Shown here piece by piece: positions 1 to 16,157 of a stretch of DNA of 64,000 nt. Positions within the stretch are counted from its first letter, which is position 1. Each line of letters opens with the position of its first letter. The DNA comes from Eriocheir sinensis. Taxonomy: Eukaryota; Arthropoda; Malacostraca; Decapoda; Varunidae. Under the pieces are notes generated by a model. That model made no database searches, was not told the DNA's origin, and was given only the letters and a program-made list of their open reading frames with translations. Where the stretch lies: positions 208,501 through 272,500 of the forward strand of contig NW_026111778.1 of assembly GCF_024679095.1 (NCBI RefSeq), read 5' to 3'. The translations under genes were made by a program, and so were the position numbers.

Positions 1-3000
1 TATGTTGCATATTTTTTCAATACACATTTATCTTATTATATACGCATTTTGTATATTAATTTTTATACAAATTTAACTATTCGATGTGTATTTTTGTATC
101 TGTATTTTTATAAACATTTGCTTTATTTTTTGGGTATTTAGCATCTTTATTTTCATACAAATTTACATTATTTTATTGATATTCTGCTCATTCATTTTGA
201 TACGAATTGACATTATTCTATGTGTATTTTGTATATATATTTTTCATACAAATTTACGTTATTTTATGTGTATTTGTTTATATATTTTGAGACAAATTTA
301 CAATATTTTATGGCTATTTTGTATATACATTTCAAAAGAAATTTACCTAGTTTTATGTATATTTTGTATATCTATTTTCATACAAACTCAAATTATTTCT
401 ATGTATTTTTGTATATATTTTAATACAAATTTTAATTATGTTATGTGTATTTTGTAAATTTATTTTCATTCAAATATATATTATTTTATTGGTGTTTTGT
501 TGATTTATATTGATACGAATTTACATTATTTTATATGTACTTAGTATATATATTTTTATACGCTTTTACATTATTTAATATTTATTTTGAATATATATTT
601 TTATACAAATTCATGGTATTTTATGTGTATTTGTATATATATTTTCATAAATTTACATTATTTTATGTGTATTTTGTACATATATTTTATTACAAATCTA
701 CCTTATTTTATGTTTATTTTGTATATGTATTTTGTATATTTATATTTATCCAAATACACATTCTTTTATTGGTATTTTGTTTATTTATTTTAATTCGAAT
801 TTACATTATTTTATGTGTATTTTGTATACATTTTTTTATACGTATTTACCTAATTTTATGTGTATTTTGTATATATATTTTTATAGAAATCTACGTTTTT
901 TTATTTGTATTCGTATATATATTTTGAAACAAATTTACATTGTTTTATATGTATTTTTGCATATCTCTTTCAATACAAATTTACCTTATTGTATGTGCAT
1001 TTTGTATATTTATTTCAATACAAATTTAAATATTTTATGTGTATTTTGGTATATATATTTTCATAAGAAATGCGCTATTTAATGGGAATTTTGCATCTTT
1101 ATTTTCATACAAATTTACATTATTTTATTAATATTCGGTGTATTTATTTTGATACGATTTTACATTATTCTATTTGTTTTTTGTATATACTTTTTTATAC
1201 ATATTTACATTATTTAATGTGTATCTTGCATATATATTTTATACAAATTTATTATCTGTTATCTATTTTCATACAAATACACATTCTTTTCATGATATTT
1301 TGTTTATTTATTTTGACACGAATTTACATTATTTGATATGTATTTTGTTTATATAATTTTATACGTATTTACATAATTTCATATGTATTTTGTATATATA
1401 TTTCTATAGAAATCTACTTTTATTTTATGTGTATTCGTATATATATTTTGAAACAAATTTACATTGTTTTATATGTATTTTTGAATATATCTTTTAATTC
1501 GAATTTACCTTACTGTATATGCATTTTCTATATTTATTTCAATACAAATTTAAATATTTTATGTGTATTTTGGTATATATATTTTTATAAAGAATGCGAT
1601 AATTTTTGGCAATTTTGCATCTTTATTTTCATACAAATTTACTTTATTTTATTGATATTCTGTGTATTTATTTTGATACGATTTTACATTATTCTTTTTG
1701 TTTTTTGTATATATTTTTTTATACACATTTACATTATTTAATGTGTATCTTGCATATATATTTTATACAAATTTACGTTATTTTAAGTGTATTTGTTTAT
1801 ATATTTTCATTCAAATTTACATTTATTTTAATTAGAAATTACATTATTTTATGTGTATTTTGTATACATTTTTTTATACGTATTTACTTAATTTTATGTG
1901 TATTTTGTATATATATTTTTATAGAAATCTACGTTTTTTTTATTTGTATTCGTATATATATTTTGAAACAAATTTACATTGTTTTATATGTATTTTTGCA
2001 TATCTCTTTCAATACAAATTTACCTTATTGTATGTGCATTTTGTATATTTATTTCAATTCAAATTTAAATATTTTATGTGTATTTTGGTATATATATTTT
2101 TATAAGAAATGCGCTATTTTATGGGAATTTTGCATCTTTATTTTCATACAAATTTACATTATTTTATTAATATTCGGTGTATTTATTTTAATACGATGTT
2201 ACCTTATTCTATTTGTTTTTTGTATATATTTTTTTATACATATTTACATTATTTGATGTGTATCTTGCATATATATTTTATACAAATTTATTATCTATTA
2301 TCTATTTTCATACAAATACACATTCTTTTCATGATATTTTGTATATTTATTTTGACACGAATTTACATTATTTGATATGTATTTTGTATATATATTTTTA
2401 TACGTATTTACATAATTTCATATGTATTTTGTATATATATTTTTATAGAAATCTACTTTATTTTATGTGTATTCGTATATATATTTTGAAACAAACTTAC
2501 ATTGTTTTATATGTATTTTTGAATATCTCTTTCAATACAAATTTACCTTACTGTATATGCATTTTGTATATATATTTCAATACAAATTTAAATATTTTAT
2601 GTGTGTTTTGGTAAATATATTTTTATAAAAAATGCGAAAATTTTTGGGAATTTTGCATCTTTATTTTCATGCAAATTTGCATTATTTTATTGATATTCTG
2701 TGTATTTATTTTGATACGATTTTACATTATTCTATTTGATTTTTGTATATATATTTTTTATACACATTTACATTATTTAATGTGTATCTGGCATATATAT
2801 TTTATACAAATTTACGTTATTTTAAGTGTATTTGTTTATATATTTTCATTCAAATCTACATTATTTGATGTGTATTTTGTATTTGTATTTCAATACAAAT
2901 TTGCCTAATTTTATGTGTATTTTGTATATTTCTTTTCAAACAAATTTTAATTATTTTTGTGTATTTTTGTATATAGTTTTATACAAATTTAGGTTATTTT

Positions 3001-3590
3001 ATGTACGCATTTACATTATTTAGTGTGTGTTTTGTATATATATTTTTTTGCAAATTTACTTTATTTTATGTGCATTTTTGTACATATATTTTTATAGAAA
3101 TTTGCGTTATTTGTAAATGTTTTCTCATACAAATTTACATTATTTTATTGCTATTTTGTTTATTTATTTTGATACGAGTTACATGATTATATATGTATTT
3201 TGTACATATTTTTTATACGTATTTACATTACTTAATGTGTATTTTGTTTATATATTTTTAAACAAATCTACGTTATTATATGTATTTGTATAAATATTTT
3301 TATACAGATTTACATTATTTTATGTATTTTGTATGTACATTTCAATTCAAATTTAGCTTATTTTAGCTGTATTTTGTATATATATTTTCATACAAATTTA
3401 ATTACTTCTGTGTATTTTTGTATATAGTTTTATACAAATTTACGATATTTTATGTGTATTTTGTATATTTATATTTATACAAATACACATTCTTTTACTG
3501 GTATTTTGTTTATTTATTTTGATACGATTTTTATGTATATTTTGTATTCATTTTTTTTATACGTATTTACTTCATTTTATGTGTATTTTG
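1..3590 (+). repeat. Satellite block 1, T-rich orientation, with tandem short HORs
   Basis: The marker acattgttttatatg recurs at about 932, 1,456, 1,973 and 2,494, so the HOR period here is ~520 bp instead of ~720. Two of the copies (near 1,250 and 2,290) carry the deletion scar ttattatctattatctattt that joins the monomer after acatatttacattattt directly to the acacattctttt monomer. The first ~560 bp resemble 34,720-35,240. Positions 535-3,590 resemble 18,010-20,050 directly and 30,290-32,280 in inverted form. Confidence 0.85.
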
Positions 3591-5568
3591 AATATTAATA
3601 AAATAATGTAAATTTGTATGAAAATAAAGAGGCAAAATACCCATAAAATAACGCATTTTTTTATTTATAAAAATATATATACCAAAATACACATCAAAAA
3701 ATTAAATTTGTATTAAAATAAATATACAAAAAACACATACAATAAGGTAAATTTGTATTGAAATAGATATGCAAAATACATATAAAACAATGTAAATTTG
3801 TTTCAAAATATATATACGAATACACATAAAATAACGTAGATTTCTATAAAAATATATATACAAAATACACACAAAATGAAGTAAATACGTATAAAAATAT
3901 GTATACAAAATACACATAAAATAATGTAAATTCGTATCAAAAAAATAAACAAAATACCAATAAAAGAATGTGTATTTGTTTAAATATAAATATACAAAAT
4001 ACACATAAAATAACGTAAATTTATATAAAACTATATACAAAAATACACAGAAGTAATTAAATTTGTATGAAAATAGATATACAAAATAAGGTAAACTCGT
4101 ATCAAATTCAATAAACAAAATTCAGATAAAAGAACGTATATTTGTAGAAAAATAAATATACAAAATACACATAAAATAACGAAAATTTGTATGAAAATAT
4201 ATAAAAAAGTAAACAAAAATAATTTCAATTTGTATGAAAATAGATATACAAAATACACATATAATTAGTTAAATTTGTCTTTAAATACATGTACAAAATA
4301 CACATAAAATAATGTAAATTTGTAAGAAATTAAAACAAATACACATAAAATAACGTACATTTGTATAAAATATATATAAAAAATACACATAGAATAATGT
4401 AAAATCGTATCAAAATAAATACACAGAATATCAATAAAATAACGTAAATCTGTATGAAAATAAAGGTGCAAAATACCCATAAAATTAAGCATATTTTTAT
4501 AAAAATATATATACAAAAATACACATTCAATAATTAAATTTGTATTAAAAGTAATATACAAAATGCACATACAATAAGGTAATTATTTTTTTAAAATATG
4601 CAAAATACACATAAGACAATGTAAATTTGTTTCAATATATATATACGAATACACATAAATAACGTAGATTTCTATAGAAATATATATACAAAATGCACTT
4701 GAGATGCTGTAAATACGTATAAAAATATATATACAAAATAGACATTAAAAAATGTAAATTCGTGTCAAAATAAATAAACAAAATATCAATAAAAGAATGT
4801 GTATTTGTATGAAAATACATATACAAAATACACATAAAATAACGTAAATTTGTATAAAACTATGTAAATTTGTATGAAAATATATAAACAAATACACATA
4901 AAATAGCGTAAATTTCAGTAAAATATAAATACAAAATATACATTAAATAATGTAAATATGTATAAAAATATATATAAAAAGTACACATAGAATAATGTTA
5001 AATCGTATCAAAATAAATAAAGAGAATATCAATTAAATAATGTAAATTTGTATGAAAATAAAGATGCAAAATACCCACATAATAACGCATATTTGCATAA
5101 AAATATATATACAAAAATACACATGAAATAATTAAATCTATATTGAAATAAACATACAACAAAGTAAATTTGTATTGAAATAGATATGTAAAATACAAAT
5201 CGATAATGTAAATTTGTATCAAAATATATATACGAATACACATAAAATAGAGTAAATTTCTATGAAAATATACATACAAAATACACATAAACTTATGTAA
5301 ATAGTAAAAAATATATATACCAAATACACCTAAAATAATGTAAATTCGTATCAAAATAAATAAACAAAATTCCGATGGAAGAACGTATAATTGTAGGAAA
5401 ATAAATATACAAAATATACATAAAATAACGAAAATTTGTATAAAAATTTATACAAAAAAAACAAAAATAATTTCAATTTGTTTGAAAATAGATATACAAA
5501 ATACACATATAATTAGTTAAATTTGTCTTTAAATACATGTACAAAATACATATCAAATAATGTAAATT
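3591..5568 (-). repeat. Satellite block 2, inverted; carries a LINE empty site
   Basis: Orientation flips at about 3,590, where gtgtattttgaat meets attaataaaataatg. The block is the first copy of a duplication whose second copy runs from about 46,150 to 51,107. At 3,657-3,782 it is base-for-base the same as 46,212-46,336 by eye. It then continues uninterrupted where the second copy has a LINE inserted. Confidence 0.85.
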
Positions 5569-6793
<1,225 letters not shown>

Positions 6794-7301
6794 ATAGAGT
6801 AAATTTCTATGAAAATATATATTCAAAATACATAAAAAATTATGTAAATAAGTATAAAAATATATATATCAAATACACCTAAAATAATGAAAATTCGTAT
6901 CAAAATAAATAAACAAAATTCCGATAAAAGAACGTATATTTGAAGGAAAATAAATATAGAAAATACACATAATATTACGAAAATTTTAATAAAAATATAT
7001 ACTAAATTACACAAAATTAATTTCGATTTGTATGAAAATACATAATATACATAATTAGTTAAATTTGCATTTAAATACATGTACAAAATACACATAAAAT
7101 AATGTAAATTTGTATGAAATGAAAACAAATTCACATAAAATAACGTTCATTTGTATGAAATATATATACAAAATAAATACACAGAATATCAATAAAATAA
7201 TGTAAATTTGTATGAAAATAAAGATGCAAAATACTCATAAAATAAAGCATTTTTTTATGAAAATACATATACAAAAATACACATAGAATAATTAAATTTG
7301 T
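6794..7301 (-). repeat. Satellite block 4, inverted
   Basis: A-rich strand monomers (atacacataaaataatg type). The block starts at the shared catatagagtaaatttctat junction. It ends near 7,301, where aattaaatttgtatta meets T-rich ttttatatgtactttg. Confidence 0.8.
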
Positions 7302-8111
7302 ATTATTTTATATGTACTTTGTATATATATTTTTATACGCATTTACATTATTTAATATTTATTTTGAATATGTAATTTTATACAAATTCATGGTATTTTA
7401 TGTGTATTTGTATATATATTTCCATATAAATTTACATTATTTTATGTGTATTTTGTACATATATTGGTATTTTGTTTATTTATATTTATACGAATTTACA
7501 TTATTTTATGTGTATTTTGTATACATTTCTGATTCGTATTTACTTAATTTTATTTGTATTTTGTATATATATATTTATAGAAATCTACGTTATTTTATGT
7601 GTATTCGTATATATATTTTGAAACAAATTTACATTGTTTTATATGTATTTTGCATATCTATTTCAATACAAATTTACCTTATTGTATGTGCATTTTGTAT
7701 ATTTATTTTAATACAAATTCAAATATTTTATGTGTATTTTGGTATATATAATTTTTAAAAAAATGCGTTATTTTATAGGTATTTTGCATCTTAGTTTTCA
7801 TACAAATGTACATTATTTTATTAATATTCTGTGTATATATTTTGATACGATTTTATATTATACTATTTGTCTTTTGTATATATTTTTTTATACATATTTT
7901 CATTATTTAATGTGTATTTTTATATATATTTTATACATATTAACGTTATTTTAAGTGTATTTGTTTATATAATTTCATTCAAATTTACATTATTTTAAGT
8001 GTATTTTGTATAATTATGTATTTCAATACAAATTTACCTAGTTTTATGTGTATTTTGTATATTTATTTTCAAACAAATTTAAATTATTGTTGTGTTTTTT
8101 TGTATATACAT
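7302..8111 (+). repeat. Satellite block 5, T-rich orientation
   Basis: HOR monomers in normal order. Part of the block (from about 7,500) parallels 6,050-6,790, including the distinctive tgattcgtatttacttaatt variant, but without the long (TA)n tract present there. Confidence 0.8.
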
Positions 8112-8443
8112 ATAGAGTAAATTTCTATGAAAATATATATTCAACATACATATAAAATTATGTAAATAAGTATAAAAATATATACATCAAATACACCTAA
8201 AAAAATGAAAATTCGTATCAAAATAAATAAACGAAATTTCGATAAAAGAACGTATATTTGTAGGAAATTAATATACAAAAATACACATAAAATTACGAAA
8301 ATTTGAATAAAAATATATACAAAAAAAAAACAAAAAAACAGATTTCAATTTGTATGAAAATAGATATACAAAATACACATATAATTAGTTAAATTTGTAT
8401 TTCAATACATGTACAAAATACATATAAAATAGTGTAAATTTGT
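8112..8443 (-). repeat. Satellite block 6, inverted
   Basis: A short inverted block. Its left junction (tatacatatagagtaaattt) is the same as those at about 6,794 and 51,107. It flips back to the T-rich orientation at about 8,443 (tgtaaatttgta to cgttcttttatcg). Confidence 0.8.
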
Positions 8444-9433
8444 ACGTTCTTTTATCGAAATTTTGTTTATTGATTTTGATACGAATTTTCATTATTTTAG
8501 GTGTATTTGATATATATATTTTTATACTTATTTACATAATTTTATATGTATTTTCAATATATATTTTTATAGAAATTTACTCTATTTTATGTGTATTCGT
8601 ATATATATTTTGATACAAATTTACATTATTTATGTGTAATTCGCATATCTGTTTCAATACAAATTTTCTTTATTGTATGTGCCTTTTGTATATTTATTTT
8701 GATACAAATTTAATTATTTTATGTGTATTTTTGTATATATATTTTTAAACATATATGCGTTATTATATGGGTATTTTGCATCTTTATTTTCATACAAATT
8801 TACATTATTTTATTGATAGTCTGTTTATTTATTTTGATACGATTTTACGTTATTCTGTGTATTTTGTATACATATTTTTAGACATATTTACATTATTTAA
8901 TGTATATTTTGTACATATATTTTATGGAAATTTACGTTATCTTATGTGAATTTGTTTATATAGTTTCATACAAATTTACATTATTTGATGTGTATTTTGT
9001 ATATGTATTTCAATAAAAATTTGCCTAATTTCATGTGTATTTTGCATATCTATTTCCAACAAATTTAAAAAAAATTTGTGTATTTTTGTATATATTTTTA
9101 TACAAATTTTGTTATTTTATTTGTATTTTGTATATATATTTTCCTACAAATATACATTCTTTTAGAGGAAATTTTGTTTATTTATTTTGATACGAATTTA
9201 CATTATTTTATGTGTATTTTGTATATATTTTTCTATGTATTTACATTATTTAATGTGTATTTTGTATATATATTTTCATAAAATTTACGTTATTTTATTG
9301 TGTGTATTCGTATATATTTTGATACAAATTTACTTTATTTTATGTTTTTTGCATATCTATTTCAATAAAAATCTACCTTATTGTATGTGTATTTTGTATA
9401 TTTATTTTAATACAAATTTTGTTATTTGATGTG

Positions 9434-9561
<128 letters not shown>

Positions 9562-9625
9562 CGTATTTATTATATGTGTATTTTGTATAAATATTTTGAT
9601 ACAAATTTACATTATTTGATGTATT

Positions 9626-9780
<155 letters not shown>

Positions 9781-12700
9781 ATATCTATTTTCATACAAAT
9801 TTTATATTTTTTATTTTTGTATATAGTTTATATAAATTTACGTTATTTTATGTGTATTTTGTATATTTATTTTATACAAATACACATTTTTATTGGCATT
9901 TAGTTTATTTATTTTGATACGAATTTACATTATTTTATGTGTATTTTGTGTACATTTTTTTATACGTATTTACTTCATTTTATGTGTATTTTGTATATAT
10001 ATTTTTTTATAGAAATCTACGTTATTTTATGTGTATTCGTATATATATATATATTTTTTGAAACAAATTTTACATTGTTTTATATGTATTTTGCAAATCA
10101 ATATAAATTTACCTTATTGTATGTGCATTTTGTATATTTATTTTAATACAAATTTTAATTTTTTATGTCTTTTGGTATATATATTAAAAAAATGCGTTAT
10201 TTTATGGATATTTTGCTCCTTTATTTTCATACAAATTTACATTATTTTATTAATATTCTGTGTATTTATTTTGTTACGATTTTACATTATTCTATTTGGG
10301 TTTGGTATATATTTTTTTATACATATTTACATTACTTAATGTGTATTTTGTATATATATTTTATACAAATTTACGTTATTTTAAGTGTATTTGTTTATAT
10401 ATTTTCATTAAAATTTACATTATTTTATGTGTATTTTGTAAATGTATTTCAATACAAATTTACGTAATTTGATATGTATTTTGTATACTTATTTTCAAAC
10501 AAATTTAAATTATTTTTGTGTATTTTTGTATAAAGTTTTATACAAATTTACGTTATTGTATGTGTATTTTGTATATCTATTTTCATACAAATACAAATTC
10601 TTTTATTGATATTTTGTTTATTTATTTTGACACGAATTTACATTATTTAATGTCTATTTTGTATATATATTTTTATACGTATTTACAGCATCTCAAGTGT
10701 ATTTTGTATATATATTTCTACAGAAATCTGCGTTATTTTATGTGTATTCGTATATATATTTTCAAACAAATTTACATTGTTTTATGTGTATTTTGCATAT
10801 TTAAAAAAAAAATTTACCTTATTGTATGTGCATTTTGTATATTAATTTTACTACAAATTTAATTATTGAATGTGTATTTATGTATATGTATTTTTATAAA
10901 AATATGCTTTATTTTATTGGTATTTTGCGTCTTTATTTTCATACAAATTTACATTATTTTATTGATATTTTGTATATTTATTTTGATACGATTTTACATT
11001 ATTTTCTATGTGTATTTTGTATATATATTTAATACAAATGTACGTTATTTTATGTGTATTTGTTTTCATTTCATACAAATTTTTATTATTTTATGTGTAT
11101 TTTGTACATGTACAAATTTGTACAAATTTAACTAATTATATGTGTATTTTGTATATCAATTTTCATAAAAATTGAAATTATTTTTGTTTTTTTTTGTATA
11201 TATTTTTATACAAATTTTCGTTATTTTATGTTTATTTTGTTTATTTATTTTCCTACAAATATACGTTCTTTAACGGAATTTTGTTTGTTTATTTTGATAC
11301 GAATTTACATTATTTTAGGTGTATTTGGTATATATATTTTTATACTATTTACATCATTTTATATGTATTTTGTATGTATATTTTCATAGAAATTTACTCT
11401 ATTTTATGTGTATTCGTATATATATTTTGATACAAATTTACATTATTGATATGTATTTTGCATATGTATTTCAATACAAATTTACTTTATTGTATATGCA
11501 TTTTGTATATTTATTTCAATACTAATTTAATTATTTCATGTGTATTTTTGTATATATATTTTTATGCATATATGCGTTATTATATGGGTATTTTGCATCT
11601 TTATTTTCATACAAATTTAAACTATTTTATTGATATTCTGTTTATTTATTTTGATACGATTTAACATTATTCTATGTGTATTTTGTATATCTATTTTTAT
11701 ACATATTTACATTATTTAATGTATATTTTGTATATATATTTTATCCAAATTTACATTATTTTATGTGTATTTGTTTATATATTTTCATGCAAATTTACAT
11801 TATTTTATGTGTATTTTGTATATGTATTTCAATACAAATTTGCCTAACTTTATGTGTATTTTGCATATCTATTTTCAAACAAATTTAAACTATTTTTGTG
11901 AATTTTTGTATTTATTTTTATACAAATTTTAGTTATTTTATTTGTATTTTGTATATACATTTTCCTACATATATACAATCTTTTATTATAATTTTGTTTA
12001 TTTATTTTGATACGAGTTTACATTATTTTATGTGTATTTTGTATATATATTTTTCTACGTAATTACATTATATTATGTGTATTTTGTATATATTTTAATA
12101 AAAATTTACATTATTTTATTGTATGTATTCCTATTTATTTTGATAAAAATTTTATACAAATTCATGTTATTTTATGTGTATTTGTATATATATTTTCATA
12201 CAAATTTATATTATTTTACGGGTATTTTTACATATTTTTTATTACAAATGTACCTTATTTTATGATTATTTTGTATATTTATTTCATTCAATTTAAAATT
12301 ATTTTATGTGTATATTTGTATTTGTATTTACGTAATTTTATGTGTATTTTCTATATATATTTTCATCAAAAATTACATTATTTTATTGGTATTTTCTTTA
12401 TTTAACTCGATACGAATTTGGATTTTTTCATAGGTATTTTGTATACATATGTTTATACTCATTTACATTATGTAATGTGTGTTTTGTATATATTTTTTAA
12501 TGCAAATTTATTTTATGTGCATTTTTGTACATATATTTTTATATAAATTTACTTATTTTATGTGTATTTTGTATATGTTTTCTCATAAAAATTTACATTA
12601 TTTTATTGGTATTTTGTTTATTTATTTTTATACGAATTACATGATTATATGTGTATTTTGTATATATTTTTTTATACGTAATTACATTATTTAATGTGTA

Positions 12701-12952
12701 TTTTGTTTATATATTTTTATATAAAATTTACGTAATTATATGTGCATTTGTAAAATTATTTTGATACAAATTTACTTTATTTTATGTATTTTGTACATAT
12801 ATTTCAATTCAAATTAAGCTTATTTTGTGTGTATTTTGTATATCTATTTTCATACAAATTTAATTACTTTTGTGTATCTTTGTATATTGTTTTATATAAA
12901 TTTACCTTATTTTATGTGCATTTTGGATATTTATATTTATACAAATACACAT

Positions 12953-13972
12953 AAAATAAAGTAAATTTGCATAAAAATAAATATACAAAAAACACATTAA
13001 ATAATGTAAATGCGTATAAAAATATGTATACAAAATACTTATGAAATAATCCAAATTCGTATCGAATTAAACTAACAAAATACTAATAAAATAATGTAAT
13101 TTTTGATGAAAATATATATAGAAAATACACATAAAATAACCTAAATACAAATACATATATACACATAAAATAACTTAAAATTGAATGAAATAAATATTCA
13201 AAATAAACATAAAATAAGGTAAATTTGTAATGAAATATATGTAAAAATGCACATAAAATAATGTAGATTTGTATGAAAATATATATATAAATACACATAA
13301 AATAACATGAATTTGTATAAAATTTGTATCAAATTATATACGAATACACACAATAAAATAAAGTAAATTTTTATGAAAATATATTTACAAAATACACATA
13401 AAATAATGTAAATACGTAGAAAAATATAAATACAAAATACACATAAAATAAAGTAAATTCGTATCAGAATATATAGATAAAATTCCAATAAAAGAATGTA
13501 TATTTGTAGGAAAATATATATAGAAAATACAAATAAAATAACTAAAATTTGTATAAAAATATATAAAAAACACACAAATTTTTTAAAAATTTGTTTGAAA
13601 ATAGATATGCAAAATACACATAAAATTAGGCAAATTTGTATTGAAATACATATACAAAATACACATAAAATAATGTAAGTTTGAAAGAAAATATATAAAC
13701 AAATACACTTAAAATAACGTAAAATTGTATGAAATATATATACAAAATACACATTAAATAATGTAAATATGTATAAAAAAGTATATACAAAACACAAATA
13801 GAATAACGTAAAATCGTATCAAAATAAATACACAGAATATTAATAAAATAATATAAATTTGCATGAAAATAAAGATGCAAAATACCCATAAAATAACGCA
13901 TTTTTTATAAAAAATATATATACCAAAACACACATAAAATATTTGAATTTGTATTAAAATAAATATACGAAA
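12953..13972 (-). repeat. Satellite block 8, inverted
   Basis: A-rich orientation. The same monomer order, with an internal deletion, appears in 15,391-16,157, starting from an identical stretch (gcataaaaataaatatac). The block flips at about 13,972. Confidence 0.8.
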
Positions 13973-15390
13973 TGTGTATTTTGTATATATATTTCTATAG
14001 AAATCTGCGTTATTTTATGCGTATTCGTATATATATTTTGAAACAAATTTACATTGTTTTATGTGTATTTTGCATATTTTTTAAATAAAAATATACCTTA
14101 TTGTATGTGCATTTTGTATATTAATTTTACTACAAATTTAATTATTGAATGTGTATTTATGTATATGTATTTTTATAAAAATATGCTTTATTTTATTGGT
14201 ATTTTGCATCTTTATTTTCATAAAAATTTACATTATTTTATTGATATTTTGTGTATTTATTTTGATACGATTTTACATTATTTTCTATATGTATTTTGTA
14301 TATATATTTAATACAAATGTACTTTATTTTAAGTGTATTTGTTTTCATTTCATACAAATTTTCATTATTTTATGTGTAAATTTGTACAAATTTAACTAAT
14401 TATATGTGTATTTTGTATATCAATTTTCATAAAAATTGAAATTATTTTTGTTTGTTTTTGTATATATTTTTATACAAATTTTCGTTATTTTATGTGTATT
14501 TTGTATATTTATTTTCCTACAAATATACGTTCTTTTATCGGAATTTTGTTTGTTTATTTTGATACGAATTTACATTATTTTAGGTGTATTTGGTATATAT
14601 ATTTTTATACTATTTACATCATTTTATATGTATTTTGTATGTATATTTTCATAGAAATTTACTCTATTTTATGTGTATTCGTATATATATTTTGATACAA
14701 ATTTACATTATTGATGTGTATTTTGCATATGTATGTCAATACAAATTTACTTTATTGTATATGCATTTTGTATATTTATTTCAATACAAATTTAATTATT
14801 TCATGTGTATTTTTGTATATATATTTTTATGCATATATGCGTTATTATATGGGTATTTTGCATCTTTATTTTCATACAAATTTAAATTATTTTATTGATA
14901 TTCTGTTTATTTATTGTGATACGATTAAACATTATTCTATGTGTATTTTGTATATATATTTTTATACATATTTACATTATTTAATGTATATTTTGTATAT
15001 ATATTTTATCCAAATTTACGTTATTTTATATGTATTTGTTTATATATTTTCATACAAATTTACATTATTTTATGTGTATTTTGTATATGTATTTCAATAC
15101 AAATTTGCCTAACTTTATGTGTATTTTGCATATATATTTTCAAACAAATTTAAATTATTTTTGTGTATTTTTGTATTTATTTTTATACAAATTTTAGTTA
15201 TTTTATTTGTATTTTGTATATATATTTTCCTACAAATATACAATCTTTTATTATAATTTTGTTTATTTATTTTGATACGAGTTTACATTATTTTTTGTGT
15301 ATTTTGTATATATATTTTTCTACGTATTTACATTATTTTATGTGTATTTTGTATATATATTTAAAAAAAAATTTACATTATTTTATTGTG
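13973..15390 (+). repeat. Satellite block 9, T-rich; direct duplicate of 10,700-12,120
   Basis: It aligns to the earlier segment at a nearly constant offset of ~3,265-3,280 bp. Shared private variants include attattgaatgtgtattta, a gcattttgtatattaattttac monomer, and tcttttattataattttg. Confidence 0.85.
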
Positions 15391-16157
15391 TGCATAAAAA
15401 TAAATATACAAAAAACACATTAAATAATGTAAATGCGTATAAAAATATGTATACAAAATACTTATGAAATAATCCAAATTCGTATCGAATTAAACTAACA
15501 AAATACTAATAAAATAATGTAATTTTTGATGAAAATATATATAGAAAATACACATAAAATAACCTAAATACAAATACATATATACACATAAAATAATTTA
15601 AAATTGAATGAAATAAATATTCAAAATAAACATAAAATAAGGTAAATTTGTAATGAAATATTTGTAAAAATGCACATAAAATAATGTAGATTTGTATAAA
15701 ATTTGAATCAAATTATACGAATACACACAATAAAATAAAAAAAATTTTATGAAAATATATAAACAAATACACTTAAAATAACTAAAATTTGTATAAAAAT
15801 ATATACAAAAACACACAAAAATTATTTAAATTTGTTTGAAAATAGATATGCAAAATACACATAAAATTAGGCAAATTTGTATTGAAATATATATACAAAA
15901 TTCACATAAAATAATGCAAGTTTGAAAGAAAATATGAAAACAAATACACTTAAAATAACGTAAAATTGTATGAAATATATATACAAAATACACAATAAAT
16001 AATGTAAATATGTATAAAAAAATATATACAAAACACAAATAGAATAATGTAAAATCGTATCAAAATAAATGCACAGAATATTAATAAAATAATATAAATT
16101 TGCATGAACATAAAGATGTAAAATACCCATAAAATAACGCATTTTTTATAAAAATAT
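15391..16157 (-). repeat. Satellite block 10, inverted; shortened duplicate of block 8
   Basis: It starts with the same monomers as 12,960 onward and includes the private variants acttatgaaataatcc and tcgtatcgaattaaact. A few hundred bp present around 13,330-13,680 are missing here. Confidence 0.8.
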
